From NCBI GenBank assembly GCA_001599715.1, contig BCHU01000002.1, positions 744,001 to 808,000 of the forward strand: a stretch of DNA of 64,000 bases. The letters are read 5' to 3'. Positions 10,155 to 22,800 of the stretch are shown here, piece by piece. Below the pieces are notes generated by a model. That model had not been told where the DNA came from and did not search any database. It saw only the letters and a list, made by a program, of their open reading frames with translations. The stretch is from Phaeotremella fagi. Taxonomy: Eukaryota; Basidiomycota; Tremellomycetes; Tremellales; Phaeotremellaceae. Position 1 is the first letter of the stretch. Every line of letters starts with the position of its first letter. The position numbers and the translations under genes were made by a program.

Positions 10155-11996
10155 ATGGCTCCACCTTACAGAGAAGATGAAGATAAGACTTTCGACGTTC
10201 AAGATGTTCAAGCTGTAGATGATGGCTTCATCGATGGTATGGAAGTCGATCAGGCTTATCTCAATTCATCCAAGATGACAAGATTCTATCGTGGTACTTT
10301 CTTCCAAATGATCATCTTTGGATGGTAAGTTGCTTTTGTTTCGTGCGTGCGGTTTTTAACTAAACCATTTACTTTAGTCTCGCTTTCGTTGGACCAGCTA
10401 TGACTGATGCTATCAACAATTTGGGTAAGTTCATTAATTAACAACGTCGATGATAAGAGCGTCACTCATCCTATCCTAGGTGGTGGAGGTCTATCTACAC
10501 CTTATCTCGCCAATCTTGCTTCTTCCCTCAACTACGCCGGTTCTTGTATCATGGCACTTTTCGGTGGTCCATTAATCAACAAATTGGGTATCAAATATTC
10601 ATGTTGTCTATCAGCCGTCTGTTACATTCTCTCAGGAACTGGTTACTACGTTCAAGCAAGATTCGGTCTTCAAGCTTATCTCTTAACAGCACGTGTTGTC
10701 GGTGGTTTCACCAACGCTTTCCTTTACGTCGCCGAATCTACTGCCATGTTGTCATACCCTCATATCCATGAACGTGGAAAATACTTGGGTATCTGGACAG
10801 CCATGAGAAACTCCGGTAGTGTTATCGGTGGTGCTATCAACTTCGCCAACAACCACACCAACTCTGCTGCTGGTGGTATCGCTTGGTCAACATATTTGAT
10901 TTTCATTGGTTTCGGTAGGTTATCAAACTACTCTCAAAAATATTTAGCTGACCATACTTCACTTCGATAGAGGCATCCGGTATTCTGTTCGCAGTTTTCC
11001 TTTCTCAAACTAAAGACGTTCGTCGAAGTGACGGTACTAGAGTACCTGCTTCAGCCGCTTTGTCATGGAAAGAAGAATTCGTCGCACTTTACAAACACAT
11101 CAAATCCCCAAGAGTGAGTAATATGGAACTTTCATTCTCAAGATCCTCGCTGATTATCTCCAGACCTTGCTTATGTTCTTCCCCGCTTTCTACTCTTTCT
11201 TCTACGGTGGTACTTACAGCACCTACCTCACTCTCCATTTCAGTGTTAGAGCCCGTGCCCTTTCCTCCCTCATCTATCGTAAGTCCCAATACCCATCTGT
11301 GGAGTAAACGCTTATAAAACCTCTAGCTATCTGTACCGTTTTCTCTTCATTGCTCTACGGAATGCTTCTTGATAACAAGAAATGGACTCCTAAACAAAGA
11401 GCTTGGGTTGGTCTCGGTGGTTGGTTGGTTCCACAAATCGCTTGTTTCATCTGGACCGGTGTTCTTTACGGAGAATGGGGTGTACAAACTACTTACTACG
11501 CATACGACTACGAGACGTGAGTGGAATGAGATCTCCATCACACAGTCACTAATCTGTCTATGTTTTTTAGCGACAAAGCTCAATGGGCTCGTGCTTACCT
11601 TCCATACTTCATCGTCTTCATCACTGGTTACTGGTGTCAATTGAACCTTTACTGGGTTCTCGGAACGTAAGTCGATGTCTCATTAAAAGATGAGCCTCAA
11701 CTTATCAACCCCCACTTTTTAGGTTCTCAACCGATGTTAAAAGTTCATCCAGAACTGGTGGTTTGTTCAGAGCCTTCGAGACTGCCGGTAGTGCCGTCAC
11801 ATACGCCATCAACTCCGCCTCCGGTGACAAGAAAATCCCATTATACGTTAACAGTGCTCTCATGGCTTTAACCATTCCATGTATGGTCGCTCTTATCCGT
11901 ATGATCCCAGACAAGCCAGTCGACATCGATGACGTCGCTGATGGACATGCTGGTGTTGTTCAAGCTGCTGCTAAAGCTGAGGCTGCTGTCGAATAG
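10155..11996 (+). CDS. UNC93-like major facilitator transporter
   Basis: A 489-residue membrane protein in eight exons separated by seven introns of 48-56 bases (10325-10377, 10425-10479, 10915-10970, 11114-11163, 11279-11326, 11517-11570, 11667-11722). The joins restore FGCLAFVGPAMTDAINNLG followed by GGG, the UNC93-family first helix and GGGG turn. Later hydrophobic segments end in ALMALTIPCMVALIRMIP. A SDGTRVPA-like loop after helix 6 is also typical of fungal UNC93-like (DUF895) proteins. These are 11-12-helix MFS relatives; fungal members are mostly uncharacterised, so the substrate is unknown. The hydrophilic N-terminus (about 55 residues) is acidic. It shares a promoter region with the FAD oxidase. 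Confidence 0.85.
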
Positions 11997-12306
11997 AGGA
12001 AAGGTTAGATATAGACAATTTTTGTATACCAACTACAGATATTTGGTTGCTTTAGATTTATAGTTAGGTTGTTGCCGTGAAGGCTGATGAATTGTATGGG
12101 TGAATCCTTGTTTCATAGACAGCGTCAGGTCCCATCAGTTTCAGATCCAGAAGCACTTTTAAATGGTCTCCATTCTGACATTGAGAACCAACGAAAAAAT
12201 GTTGTGTTTGCAGTCATTGTGAAATTGGAGTGGCACTTGCAATCTCTGATCAAGACGGATCTAATGCACGGACTTACAAATAAATACAGTGCATAAAAGA
12301 TACTTT
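11997..12306. other. Convergent 3' flanks
   Basis: Gap between the ends of the UNC93-like and DHA2 transporter genes. The one plus-strand frame (12087-12296) has no recognisable feature and is likely chance. Confidence 0.45.
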
Positions 12307-14322
12307 CTACTTTGAAGATACAGGAAGAACCACAACCTGATTATCAGACAGAACATTCTCATCCCGCTTCTTCTCATTCTTCTTAGCCTTTCTCGCCTCC
12401 AACCAAGCTTTCGATTCTTCCTTTCGAGCTGCATCATCATCTTTATCAAGTGGTATCCGTTTAACGAAAAATATAGTGACCAAACAAGAAACAGCTGCTA
12501 GAGGAGCCATAAACCAGAAACATGCGTCTATACCTTTCGAATAAACTTGTCTGACGTTCATGATTTCGAGATCGGTTAATCCTATGGCGGAAAGATTCGT
12601 GGGATCTGATAGGATTTGTGAGACGATCGCTGGATCGAGGTTCAGGTCACTTCTGACAATGTTGTTGATCAGAGTTGAACAGATGGCTAAACCTAGTGTT
12701 CCACCAAGCATACGAAGGAAATTTCGGAAACCAGTAGTTACGGCTACTTCCTCCCTGTCGACGGCTGCCTGAACAGCTATCAACCCAGGATTAAGTGTTT
12801 GTCCTGCACCGAAACCAATGATGACTTGAAATCCAATGACATGAGCACTAGGTGTATCCGGAGTCACCGTTGACATCAAACCTAAACCAATTGCCCACAC
12901 TCCATAACCTAACATCAAAGTCCATTTGTAATCACCCGTTTTCGATACGATAAATCCAGAACCGAATGCGAAAAACGTTTGAACGAGAATCAAAGGCAGT
13001 AAGAGAACACCTGATTCTATCGGCGTTGCACCACGGATGACTTGATAGTATTGTGGGAAATAGTATAAACATGAATAATAACTGATACCACCTGTGAAAG
13101 CTGTGAACATGTTTGCAGTGACTGTCATTTTCCTGAAAATTTTAAGTGGAACCAGTGGTAAAGGAACTTTTGTCTCTACGAAACAAAAGACTCCGAGTAG
13201 AGCGAATCCGATAAGTAGTGGAGCAAGTACAGCTGCGGAAGACCACGAATAAGTAGTACCAGCCCATGACAAGGCTATAAGAACCAATAAGACCCATGCC
13301 AATGTGATTAAAGAACCGTAATAATCCAAATTTCGTAGTTTCGACATTATACTTCCCTTGACCGCTTTTAATGGTAGGAACCAGATGATTACAATGATAG
13401 CCACTGAGGTTATTGGAAGATTTATATAGAAACACCATCTCCATGTCACTTTTTCCGTGAAGATACCACCAAGAATAGGACCCAATGAATTCGATAAGGC
13501 GATGACCCCTCCTGAAATAGCTTGAAATGTACCTCTGTCTTTGAGTGAGACAACGTCTGATATGATAATAAGATTTAAACTGTATTCAAAGAGAAGTTAA
13601 GTAGTATTCTGGATTGGTATTTTGTGAAAGGCTAGGACTTACGTCAAGATTCCACCACCACCTATACCTTGAATAGCACGGAATACAATCAATTGAATCA
13701 TGGTTTGAGCCAAAGCACAAGCCAAAGAACCAATCAAGAAGAAAGCAAGACTACAAAGTAAAACAACCTTTCTACCGAAGATATCAGAAACTCTACCGTA
13801 AACCGGTTGAAGTGCTGTTGAAGTCAATAAATAAGATGTACCGACCCAAGTTGAGATATCGGCTGCGTTGAACACTCTTCCTAGAGTTGGTAGGGCGGTT
13901 GTTACGCTGTTGTTGTCAGTTGTGATCAATCGAATTAGAAATGAAACCTACATCGTCTGATCAAGTAAACTGCAGAACAATGCACAAGTCAATCCTGAGC
14001 AGATGACGATGACTTGTTTGGTTGGCAGTAAATTCGTCTGATCTTGCAGTTGAATGACTCTTTTGGTTGGTTTGTTGGTAGTCCCTGTTTCTAAAGATCT
14101 ACCGATATTCTTCTCCTCATCAAATTTCTCGTTGGCGTCTTCGTCCGCATTGTTATCGTGAACAGAACTGGGTCCAATTTCTGAGTCCACATTCTCGTGA
14201 TCATGGTCTTCGTCATGAGGGTGTAAGACAACAACACCAGTATCATGAGTAGCCATCCTTCTCAAAGAGTTCTGAGCATGCTGAGAATTACTAGATCTAA
14301 TTCTCGTAAGTGGTGTTGACAT
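12307..14322 (-). CDS. DHA2-type MFS drug/proton antiporter
   Basis: A 635-residue transporter in three exons (14322-13952, 13906-13643, 13579-12307; introns 45 and 63 bases; sum divisible by three). About 110 cytosolic N-terminal residues are rich in Asp/Glu/His. The first join gives LLDQTIVTTALPTLGRVF, the DHA2 motif D1. GRVSDIFGRKVVLLCS is the MFS loop 2-3 motif A, and GGVIALSNSLGPILGG with WRWCFYINLP is the DHA2 motif C region. The number of hydrophobic segments fits 14 helices. Family members export toxic compounds, amino acids or iron chelates across plasma or vacuolar membranes; the substrate here is not determined. A basic cytosolic tail (RKAKKNEKKR) ends the protein. Confidence 0.9.
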
Positions 14323-14968
14323 GTTTTAATCGAGTGAAATGAACGTTTCCACTGTTCGATTTTGTGATTTGAAGAGTGAAAGGGAGAGTTAATGACTGGG
14401 GTTCAGAAAAACACTAGAGTTCCATCGCTGATGTTCCGAACAAACCAATGACGAAGAAATTCAAAGTGATCGAACGAATTGCAAAATGGGTCTGCATAAA
14501 ACTTTACTCGACGGCAGGCAGGACAAGTCCTAATTAATCTACACACCCACTGCGAGCAACTTTTCTGAATTAAAAGGATAATTTTCGGAACAACACCGAA
14601 ATGTTTTTATTCCGACGCTTAGTCCGATTGATTGTTTACTGCACCTGTGAAGTTTTAGTTACCGCATAGTTTAAGATTATGACCGGAAATTAGGAAGATA
14701 AGGTTCAGCCAATAGTAATTAATTATTTCAGGCGTCGGTAAAAATGCCACCTCCCACAACCCAGAACCAATGATTTTTCAATCCGACGGAAGAGTGGCGA
14801 CAGTGGTCTGTTTACAGTCCGGGTGAGGGAGAAATTGAATGTGTCTTGCAAAAAGCTGTTCAAATTTAATAATCTACGGTATCAAGTTCATCCACAAATC
14901 TGAATTTCTCCTAATAGACAAGTTATTCGAAAAATTAAACCAGAATCCAAACCAATAGCCATCCAACA
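14323..14968. promoter_or_regulatory. Divergent intergenic region, DHA2 transporter / cupin
   Basis: 646 bases between opposed start codons, AT-rich, with two similar CCGACG-containing blocks (14612-14626 and 14778-14793). No coding frame is seen. The block similarity could mark regulator sites but is short. Confidence 0.35.
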
Positions 14969-15668
14969 ATGTCCGAAACTAACTCGAAACCTTTAATCGT
15001 TCTGTACTCCGGTGCCAAAGATCAAGAACTGATAAATTTCAGAAAGGGAGCATGGGTCTGTAAGTCCAATCTCTGACCGATTGAAAATTAAAATTAACAG
15101 CTGATAAATGAATATCAGTCGACATGGGTACATGTGAAGTTAGTGATCGACCATACACCGGTGGAATGTTCATCAAAGATGAGGATGGAGGTGAAGCCCA
15201 CAGTGAAAGCTTCCCTGTTAACGAGGTAAATCAATTTTTTGATCTCATGAAGCTTTTCGAAGAGGTTTGGATAATGAATTTGAACTGATGTTGAGTTATG
15301 ATTTAGTGGAAATACATCTTAGATGGAGAATGGCAGTAAGTTCCACTCTATCCATTGGTCACTTGTACAGCTGCTAACATAAAATCAATCGAAGTATGGT
15401 CCAAAACGGTAAAAAAATCATCGCAAAAGCTGGAGATGTAGTCTTCTTACCCAAAGTGAGTCCAATGGTGTTCTCAACACGTACCGAACCTCACTGACTC
15501 CTTTATCAGGGAACTGAGTTCACCTCATTAGCCCACCCATTCAAAGCTTTCTTGTGAGTACAGACAGTATCAAGTCATTCCTGCATTTTCCCCAGCTGAC
15601 ACCTCCTCTTCAGTGTCACCAACAGAGGTGCTCGTGAATACACTCCATTACCCCCCAAGTCATCATAA
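14969..15668 (+). CDS. Small cupin (EutQ-like RmlC fold) protein
   Basis: A 128-residue protein in six exons (14969-15059, 15119-15225, 15307-15335, 15395-15455, 15510-15553, 15614-15668; sum divisible by three). The central part WKYILDGEW...NGKKIIAKAGDVVFLPKGTE is a cupin core, with the G-D-x6-PxG motif clear and the first histidine motif weak. It resembles the cupin of EutQ-like and other single-domain fungal cupins. Such small cupins bind metals or small ligands; the catalytic residues are not complete enough to predict a reaction. No signal peptide, so probably cytosolic. The 29-base third exon is unusually short. Confidence 0.75.
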
Positions 15669-15742
15669 TCTACATACGTATACGTATACTGTACATGCAT
15701 ATCTCTCGTTATATTAATACAACCACGACTGAAAACTATCCA

Positions 15743-18700
15743 TCACCGAGCTACTGTCGGTGTTTGAGGTCGATTCTGACTCTGATTCAAATTCGAATTC
15801 ACATTTTGACTTTGTGCTAATTTAGCGACATTCTCCGCTTCATGTCTTCGACGTTCTGCTTTACCCATGGCAGCAGGTCCTCCAGCAGCTTGAGCAGCTC
15901 TTCCAAGTTTCGATAGGATTACAGCTAATCTCATCGGTTTGACCGCTGCGTACGATAGTTGTCGAATGGAGGGTTCGAGATAAGCGTTGACCGCGTCGGA
16001 AAGGATAATAGCGATTGTCTAGATTCCAGTTAGTCGCTGGTCCAGTTTGAGTTGGGGCAGAAAACTTACCAATTTAACTTCATCGAATACATGGTCCAAC
16101 CCTGGTTTTTCCAATCGTTTGATTTCAGTCTCGATGAATTTCACATCGGCAAAAATGTAACTTAAAGCGCTTTCGTTGAATTTGAAAACTTCTTTACCAC
16201 AAAGTGTTTCCTGTACAAGTCAGCACTAACAGCTGAAGGTCACATACCATCAACCATCGATTGATCCTGGTGAGAGCAGCGGCGTAAGCTCTAGTCTTGA
16301 GGGTTTCATTCAAACCAATAAGGACCGAATCCACGTATGCCGTCACGAATGTAATCATCTCAAAAACGTAGGTACTGGGTTCGGCACCAGCGGCAGCAGC
16401 TTTCGCAGGTAACCAATTATATTCTGCCATTTCAAAGAACGATTCCAATTTCGATGCGATGACTGCGTCAATCCTTGATTCGGCTGTTGCCAGGGTCTTG
16501 GCGAAACTTTGACAAGATGCTAGTTTAACTGGACCACCTCTTTGTGATGCCCTAATTGGGGTTAGAGTGTTCAAATGAGAACACTTACCGAAGGTTCATC
16601 AAAACCGCTTCGAGTTCGTCACAAGCCGTACTGAAATGTTCAAGATTGACAACCACTTGAGCGATTTGCGATAAGTTCGACATTGCTTTTAGCCTCTTTG
16701 CAATTTCATTGCTGACATGTTCAGTCAAAAGACCATCGAGTGACTGATGATTAGTGATGTTTATTTGATCACCCACCTTGCGTAATACCTCATCCACATC
16801 CAACCTCTGCTGAGTGACACCATCCGTAAACTGATAGAATTGGTCGACGAAATTTCGAACATTGATACAGCACATAGGATAAGTCTGGGAGAAAGGCATT
16901 GCCTGAGGGAACCCAAGCCTACAGGATGTTCAGTAGGTCATAAGGCATTTATCGTAACCCTGAACTTACATTGCTAAAGACTCCATTTCTCCCGTTGCTA
17001 ACCAGCATACACCAGCAACCTGATCGAATTCCTCCTGATCATTAACCATCATAGGTTGATTGTCATCCTCAGAAACAATCTAACAGTCAGACACCTTCTC
17101 CAAGTAAAACTCACTTGATCAAAGTCCGTACTAAATTTACGTAGAAGCAATTCAGAATATCTCTCGAACAGCGTTATCAACAATCCATTGAGTTCAGATA
17201 CATTATAATCGTATCCCTAGAGCACTCAGTATTCCGCATGAAAGATTATTGACTCACTTCAAGAGTCTGAACAAAAACCAAGATTCCACTTTTACTCTCC
17301 AAGAAAACTTCAGGTTCACTACATCCTTTCAATCCTTGTCCGACGATTTCGACGATTCGTTTACACATTTCATTCCATAAATCGTCTACATCCCGCTGAG
17401 ATCTGAAATCGGGAACTGTTCTCAAAACATGGGCTTCGATGATGAAAAATCCAACTAGCTCTTGCATTAGGAGTGGTAAGGTTGTGAGTAACGTTTCTGG
17501 TGTTGTTGAAGCTCGCGAGTTGAGGATTAAAGTTGCTTGTGTCTATGCGATGTAAGCACAAAAAGACGTTTTGTTCGTTACCTTTCGATCTTCTTGATAA
17601 CTCCGTTGGAGTTCTACTTTACTCTCCATAGCCTCGTAAATATGTATACATTGATACAAAGGTCTGAAATCGATTTTGATTTCGTCGTTATCCAGAGCGT
17701 CGACTACTTATCAGCCAAAATTCCCATCTCAAAACTCACATTCGACTCTCTCATTATTAACCAATTCCAAAGCACCACCAACTCTAGCCAATCTCACACC
17801 ACCTTCTTTCTCCCGTTTAGCTCTCCATTTCTTGATCCTAATTCCCATCTGATCTAACGCTAATTTCCCAACTTTAGCACCTGATTCTCTCACATCGAAC
17901 AACCAAGATTTCGTCGAAGCGTTGACAGCGTCTTTGATGGATAATCTTAAGGACGGTAAAGAAGATAATAGATGCAGATAGAACGGAGTTTGGGATATCG
18001 AAGGTGGTGGTAAATGAAGTAAATCCTCCAACGACTTGAGGAGTCAGTATTCATTCGTTTCAATCGACTTACACGTAATGCACCCCAGTATTTACCTTCT
18101 CGGATCATCTGCCCAACACGATGAACGAGGTCAAGTAATCTCAAACAAGTCTGAAGGGTGTCTATAGCGTCGTCCATGTTCCTAGCTACTTTCTTTTGTT
18201 CCAGTAGAGCGCGTTTCTAGAGAAGTGGATCGAATTAATTCAATACCGCATTTCGATAGAATGGACAAACCTTCTCTCCCAAGGATCGACCAACATCCCC
18301 CATCTGACCATCTAGTTCACCAATACGTCGACGTAAATTCCCCGTTCCTTGTCTAATAGTGAGTAAAGTAGATACAGAAGATACGAAATCCTAAATGAAA
18401 CAATGAAAATAGTCCGTCAATCAATACAACCACAACAGTTTGATAGCAGCGGAGACACAAACCTCGTAATTCCCCTCACATATCTTTTCAATCTCCTTCT
18501 CCTTCTCTTCGACAAATTTATCCAAACTTCGTAAATATATCTGTTCAGAATCTGTATCCTGGATGGATTTGATTAGTGGAGCTAGAGCTTCAAAGTTTTC
18601 GGTTGTTGTTGAAGTTGAATCCAGGGTTATCTGGGGGGTTTTGGTTGGTTAGCTTTAACATGCTGGATGTTTTCCTGGTTGACGTACTTGTTGAAGCTGG

Positions 18701-18747
18701 AGTTCTAGTTCAGCACTTGTGAAAGTTGGTCTTTGTTTTCTTATCAT
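15743..18747 (-). CDS. SEC15: Exocyst complex component Sec15
   Basis: Vesicle-tethering subunit that links the Rab GTPase Sec4 on secretory vesicles to the exocyst. Spliced N-terminal exons read TFTSAELELQLQQ, FVEEKEKEIEKICEGNYEDF, DFVSSVSTLLTIRQGTGNLR, KKRALLEQKKVARNMDDAID and GKYWGALRSLEDL, which track Sec15/EXOC6 closely; downstream, the helical rod and a C-terminal domain (TLKTRAYAAALTRINRWL) follow. The first exon is 18747-18688 (20 codons), chosen because an upstream ATG runs into a stop. The gene has roughly a dozen exons, with introns near 45-60 bases. The C-terminal 40 residues are Asn/Gln-rich and look lineage-specific. It is divergent from elongin C by 183 bases. Confidence 0.9.
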
Positions 18748-18930
18748 CTTGGTAGCATTGATATGAGTGGTGAGAATCAAAGTGAGTGAAAGAGAGAGGG
18801 AGTAAGGGAATTCAGTTGTCATCATAACATCCAATGAGAGCGGACATCCATCTATCTCCGTGTTGGTGGTCAGAGGTTGTCAAAATCCAGTCCAGTCAAC
18901 CTCAACCACATCAAACACCAACAACCAAAA

Positions 18931-19431
18931 ATGTCAGCTTCAGCTTCAGATGATGATTTCGTACTTCTAGAATCAATAGATAACTACACGTTCGTAGTCC
19001 CAAGAAAGATAGCATGTGCAAGTGGAATGTTGAAGTCGATGTTAGACGAAGACGGTGAGCAAATCTACCACAATACACTATCTCAAAAGGCAATCGTTAA
19101 ATCGAGGTTTATAGCTGCTTTCGAAGAAGCTAAAAACAAAGCTTGCAAAATCCAACAAAGGTATTGCGAAACAATTCCACCTCGTTTTATGGAGATACTA
19201 ACGAATACAAAACCAGAGGCGTGATCCTACTCAAAGTCATCGAATATCTAGCGTATAAAGTCCAATACGCCGATTTCAACGAATCTGACATTCACGAGAA
19301 TTTCGCAGACAGGATCGATCCTTATATCGCCCTTGAACTGTGGGTTTCTGATCTGGTTACGATGAAAATTCATGCGTGATTCCGCTAACACATAATATAG
19401 GTTGACGGCAGCAGATTTCCTTGACACCTGA
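18931..19431 (+). CDS. ELC1: Elongin C (Skp1/BTB-fold) protein
   Basis: A 107-residue protein from four exons (18931-19054, 19115-19160, 19217-19339, 19401-19431; sum divisible by three). DDDFVLLESIDNYTFVVPRK is the first BTB strand pair, ACASGMLKSML the SGxxKxML helix of elongin C, RGVILLKVIEYLAYKVQY the next helix, and LTAADFLDT the typical C-terminus with DPYIALEL before it. Elongin C joins elongin A and cullin ligases to substrates and, in yeast, supports RNA polymerase II ubiquitination. The length is close to the family's 100-112 residues. A TTG-initiated upstream extension exists but the ATG at 18931 fits the family start. Confidence 0.9.
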
Positions 19432-19529
19432 GTGGGCAAAATGGAAAAGATGTGAAAGGAGATACCAAAAACGATCATATACCAAAAAGAATGAATACCT
19501 ATACATCAAAGCAATCTGACAATGAGAAT

Positions 19530-20446
19530 CTACGGAGCCTTCCCTCTCCATTTCAACATACTTTCCGAAACGCCTTTCCCAGCCTCTAAATCCTTTCTAA
19601 CATTTTCATCAATCTCCACAGCCTTCTCCGCCGTTTCCACGATCATCTCCAAGATATCAGAGGGGATCACTACACATCCATCCTGATCGCATAACAATAT
19701 ATCACCAGTTCTGACGACAGTGTTTGGATGGGGTGGTGAAAGGTTCGGTGGAAGGGGTGAGATGGTTAATTGTTCACCTACTGAGACGGGTCTGGTGAAT
19801 GTCGATGGTCCAAGTGTTGAATTTGATCTTGCGAATACCTGCGTAACATTTTGATAAGGACTGAGTTTATGAGATTACAAGGGTAGACTTACGGGAAATT
19901 CAATCGATTGATGTTCAGTGATATCCCTACATGAACCATCGATCACTACCCCTCGTATACCTTTAGCTTGAGCTGCAGTTGACATCAGTCCACCCCAACA
20001 ACCTGATTTAACACCGATTGGTGTTTGTAACAATAAAATTGAACCTGAGGGACAAGAGTCGACCTGTTCATTTGTTCAGTACAGAAATATTTTGAGTAAC
20101 GAGTGAACTCACGAAATGAGTGTCAAGTTTACGTTTATCAGGATCAGACACCGTAACCATCTAACACTCATTAGTTGAACTTGAAATCCAATCCTACCTT
20201 GACAGTATAAGCATATCCCACAATCCGATGCTCTCTTTTTCGATCACTCAAAAACGGTGAATACATTTTGAATTCTGTTAACAATCCACCAGAAGATATT
20301 CCAGATTTAATCAAGGCGTCTGAGATCTATTCGTCCATTTAATCTCATGCTGGTGCTGGAGTACTTACCTCACAAGTTGATAATTTTAGGAGACGGTTGA
20401 ACATATCTTCAACTTGGTTTTGATTGATTTGTGGAGTCGGATTCAT
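19530..20446 (-). CDS. RraA-like / HMG-CHA aldolase family protein
   Basis: Multi-exon gene starting MNPTPQINQNQVEDMFNRLL. Spliced pieces give CEISDALIKSG-type opening, IVGYAYTVKMVTVSDPDKR, GSILLLQTPIGVKSGCWGG, AKGIRGVVIDGSCRDI and VFARSNSTLGPSTFTR, then GDILLCDQDGCVVIP. These are the RraA/4-hydroxy-4-methyl-2-oxoglutarate aldolase landmarks; GxxRD binds the divalent metal and substrate in the bacterial and plant enzymes. Fungal members also act as oxaloacetate decarboxylases (family knowledge). Which keto-acid is used here is unknown. The gene lies tail-to-tail with elongin C, with stops about 100 bases apart. No organelle signal is visible. Confidence 0.85.
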
Positions 20447-20795
20447 GTTTGTTCTATGAAGGATGTGGTAGGATGGTGAGATTGATAAAGAATCGGATGC
20501 CGGTTGTAAGATCACCATCAAGATAGGAGAACTGAATGTCCTGTCCACAGACTCTCAAGGGCTTTTCCAGATACTCAAACCTCTTCACCCAGATAGCAAA
20601 CACTAACAGTGTATCCTTACATCTCACATTTGACCCAAAGCATAAACCATTCCTACTTGTCCAGCAATGAACGAAGCCAAACCAGGTAGAAAAGTCAATA
20701 ACGTCATTCCCGATCGGTTACTAAATAACCACCAACAAATTATCGATCTACAACCCAACTATTCGTGAATACCTTACAATTTCTCCCAAACAAGG
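20447..20795. promoter_or_regulatory. Divergent gap, RraA-like / NDUFA9-like
   Basis: 349 bases between opposed starts. A short minus-strand frame (20624-20707) with two hydrophobic stretches, possibly spliced from sequence antisense to the next gene, is noted in the findings but not called as a gene. Confidence 0.35.
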
Positions 20796-22361
20796 ATGAT
20801 ACCTAAACTAAACCCAAGACTCACAACAACAATGATAAAAACACGAATGAACTCTACGATATCTGGTGGAAGTAATTCACCAAGAAAGATTGTATTAATT
20901 GGAGCCGGTTTTTTAGGTACTGTTTACAGATTTATTCAATCGGTTCCAAAAAAACTAATTGATTTCTGGTGCAGGTTCATACATCGCCAAAGCGTTAATT
21001 GCAGATCCCAGAAACAGAGTTGTCCTAGTTTCGAGAAATCCTCAACCCCGTAAGTCCCCACCCAAACCCAAAAAACGAAGGCCCTTTTTAAAACCACCAA
21101 CTCCAGTCTACCAAAACCTCAAATCCCTAGGCTCCCAAATCCTCCCACCAGTATCTCTAGACATAACCTCGAAAGACCCCACCAAACTCCGTGAAATCCT
21201 AAAAGGTTCTTCAGCAGTCGTCTCAATGGTCGGAATCCTATCTGGGACTTCTAAGCAATTCGACGAAATCCAGAAATTCGGGAGTGAGAACGTCGCCAAG
21301 GTCGCTGCGGAGGTTGGCGTCGGTCGAAAAATTATGATTAGTGCTATTGGAGCTGATGTTAATGGGGTTACTCCTTAGTACGTTTGACTGTTTCTCGGTT
21401 GGGTTGATATTGAATTGGGGGTTTAGTGCTAGGACTAAAGCTTTTGGTGAATTGGCTTTTTTGGATGTTGATCCGACTTCGACGATTATCAGACCGTCTA
21501 TCATCTTTGGACCTGGAGATTCGTTTTTCACCGTAAGCAGGAAGAACTAACCACAATTTCTAACCCATACTGATTGATTTTCGATCAGCGTTTCGCGACT
21601 CTAGCGAAATATCTACCGTTCCTACCTGTATTCGGAGGTGGGGTGATTAGGTTTCAGTAAGTTTCCCAGACCATTCCATTCAAGAGGGTACTGATAGGAT
21701 CTGAAGACCAGTTTATGCTGGTGATATAGCCAGACTAGTCGAGATCTGCTGTAGAGAAGATAGACAGGTCGTTGATCAAGTCGGCGGAAAGATTATTGAA
21801 GCAGGTGGACCCGATAGTCAGTACTGTCTTCAACATCCATGTACTCACCATCACAGTCTTCACCTATCGCGAAGTCATGCAACTAGTCTTGAAATTCTCT
21901 AATCTCAACGGTAAAAGATTGATAATAAGTCTCCCATATTGGTTAGGTATGATCCAAGGGTTCTTCCTTGAGAAACTCCCAGAATCGATATTCACATTAA
22001 CGAGGGATCAGGTGAGGTTTCCGTCTTCCCGTTTCTCCACTTGAGTCAATCTAATGGTATTGGCTATGTATCTTAGGTTAGACAATTGAGAAACGATAAC
22101 ATAGTTTCACCAGTTCCACCATTAAATTCTATATCTTTCGAATCGATACTGAAAGCCTTCCCTTCTTCATTGGTTTCAAGTCAACCAACAAGTTCTGATA
22201 GTACTTTGAAATCGGTATATCAGATCGTTCCGAGTTACTTGTCACCCACTGGATCGGGGACTGTTGAATCTGGTAAAAGAAAACATGGACGTGGAGGTGT
22301 CATCGGGAGTGAAGAGGAAGTAAGGAGAATGAGTCAGAGTAAGGGTTCGAAACATTCATGA
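20796..22361 (+). CDS. NDUFA9-like atypical short-chain dehydrogenase (mitochondrial)
   Basis: The N-terminus (MIPKLNPRLTTTMIKTRMNS) is rich in Arg/Thr/Ser without acids, a likely mitochondrial presequence. Splicing at 20916/20975 restores IVLIGAGFLGSYIAKALI, the GxxGFLG NAD(P) motif. YARTKAFGELAFL holds the Tyr/Lys pair, and STIIRPSIIFGPGD, LAKYLPFLPVFGGGVIRFQP and VYAGDIARLVE are characteristic of the NDUFA9/Coq11 branch. NDUFA9 is an accessory complex I subunit; Coq11-type paralogues support ubiquinone synthesis. Sequence alone does not separate the two, although the IRF-x-PVYxGD stretch favours NDUFA9-like. The C-terminal tail is Ser/Lys-rich. At least seven introns, 45-60 bases. Confidence 0.8.
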
Positions 22362-22800
22362 TTAGTCTTTCAGTAAGAACAGAAATTGTAGCAAAGTAGG
22401 AAAAGTCATTGGGTATATGCATTAACGAGTATAATTGTCCAATATAATTCCTTATTCTCAGTTCTAACCACCAAAAAGAATCGAATCCAAAAGAAAAATA
22501 ATCGTTTTCGTGGTAAGGAACGAAGAAAGAATTAAAGAAACAACGAATAGGTGATCATGCGTTCCAAACATCAAGTTTGGAGAAGGACAGAAGGGCGTGA
22601 AAAAGAGAAGAAAATGAGAAAAAGTCAAAAGGGAGAAAAGAAAGACCTGATTCTGGGTGACATGAGAAGGACGTAACGGGGGGAAACGATAGGTAATTTA
22701 ACGAGAACTGGTATACCGAGAAAATATTCACAACGGGAACGTAAAAGAATAGAAAAAAAACGTGTCAAGGGAAATATGAAGACCAAATAGGAGTCTTGGT
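22362..22800. other. Convergent 3' flanks
   Basis: 439 bases, A-rich on the plus strand (runs of AAAAAG and GAAAGA), between two 3' ends. Nothing else seen. Confidence 0.5.
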
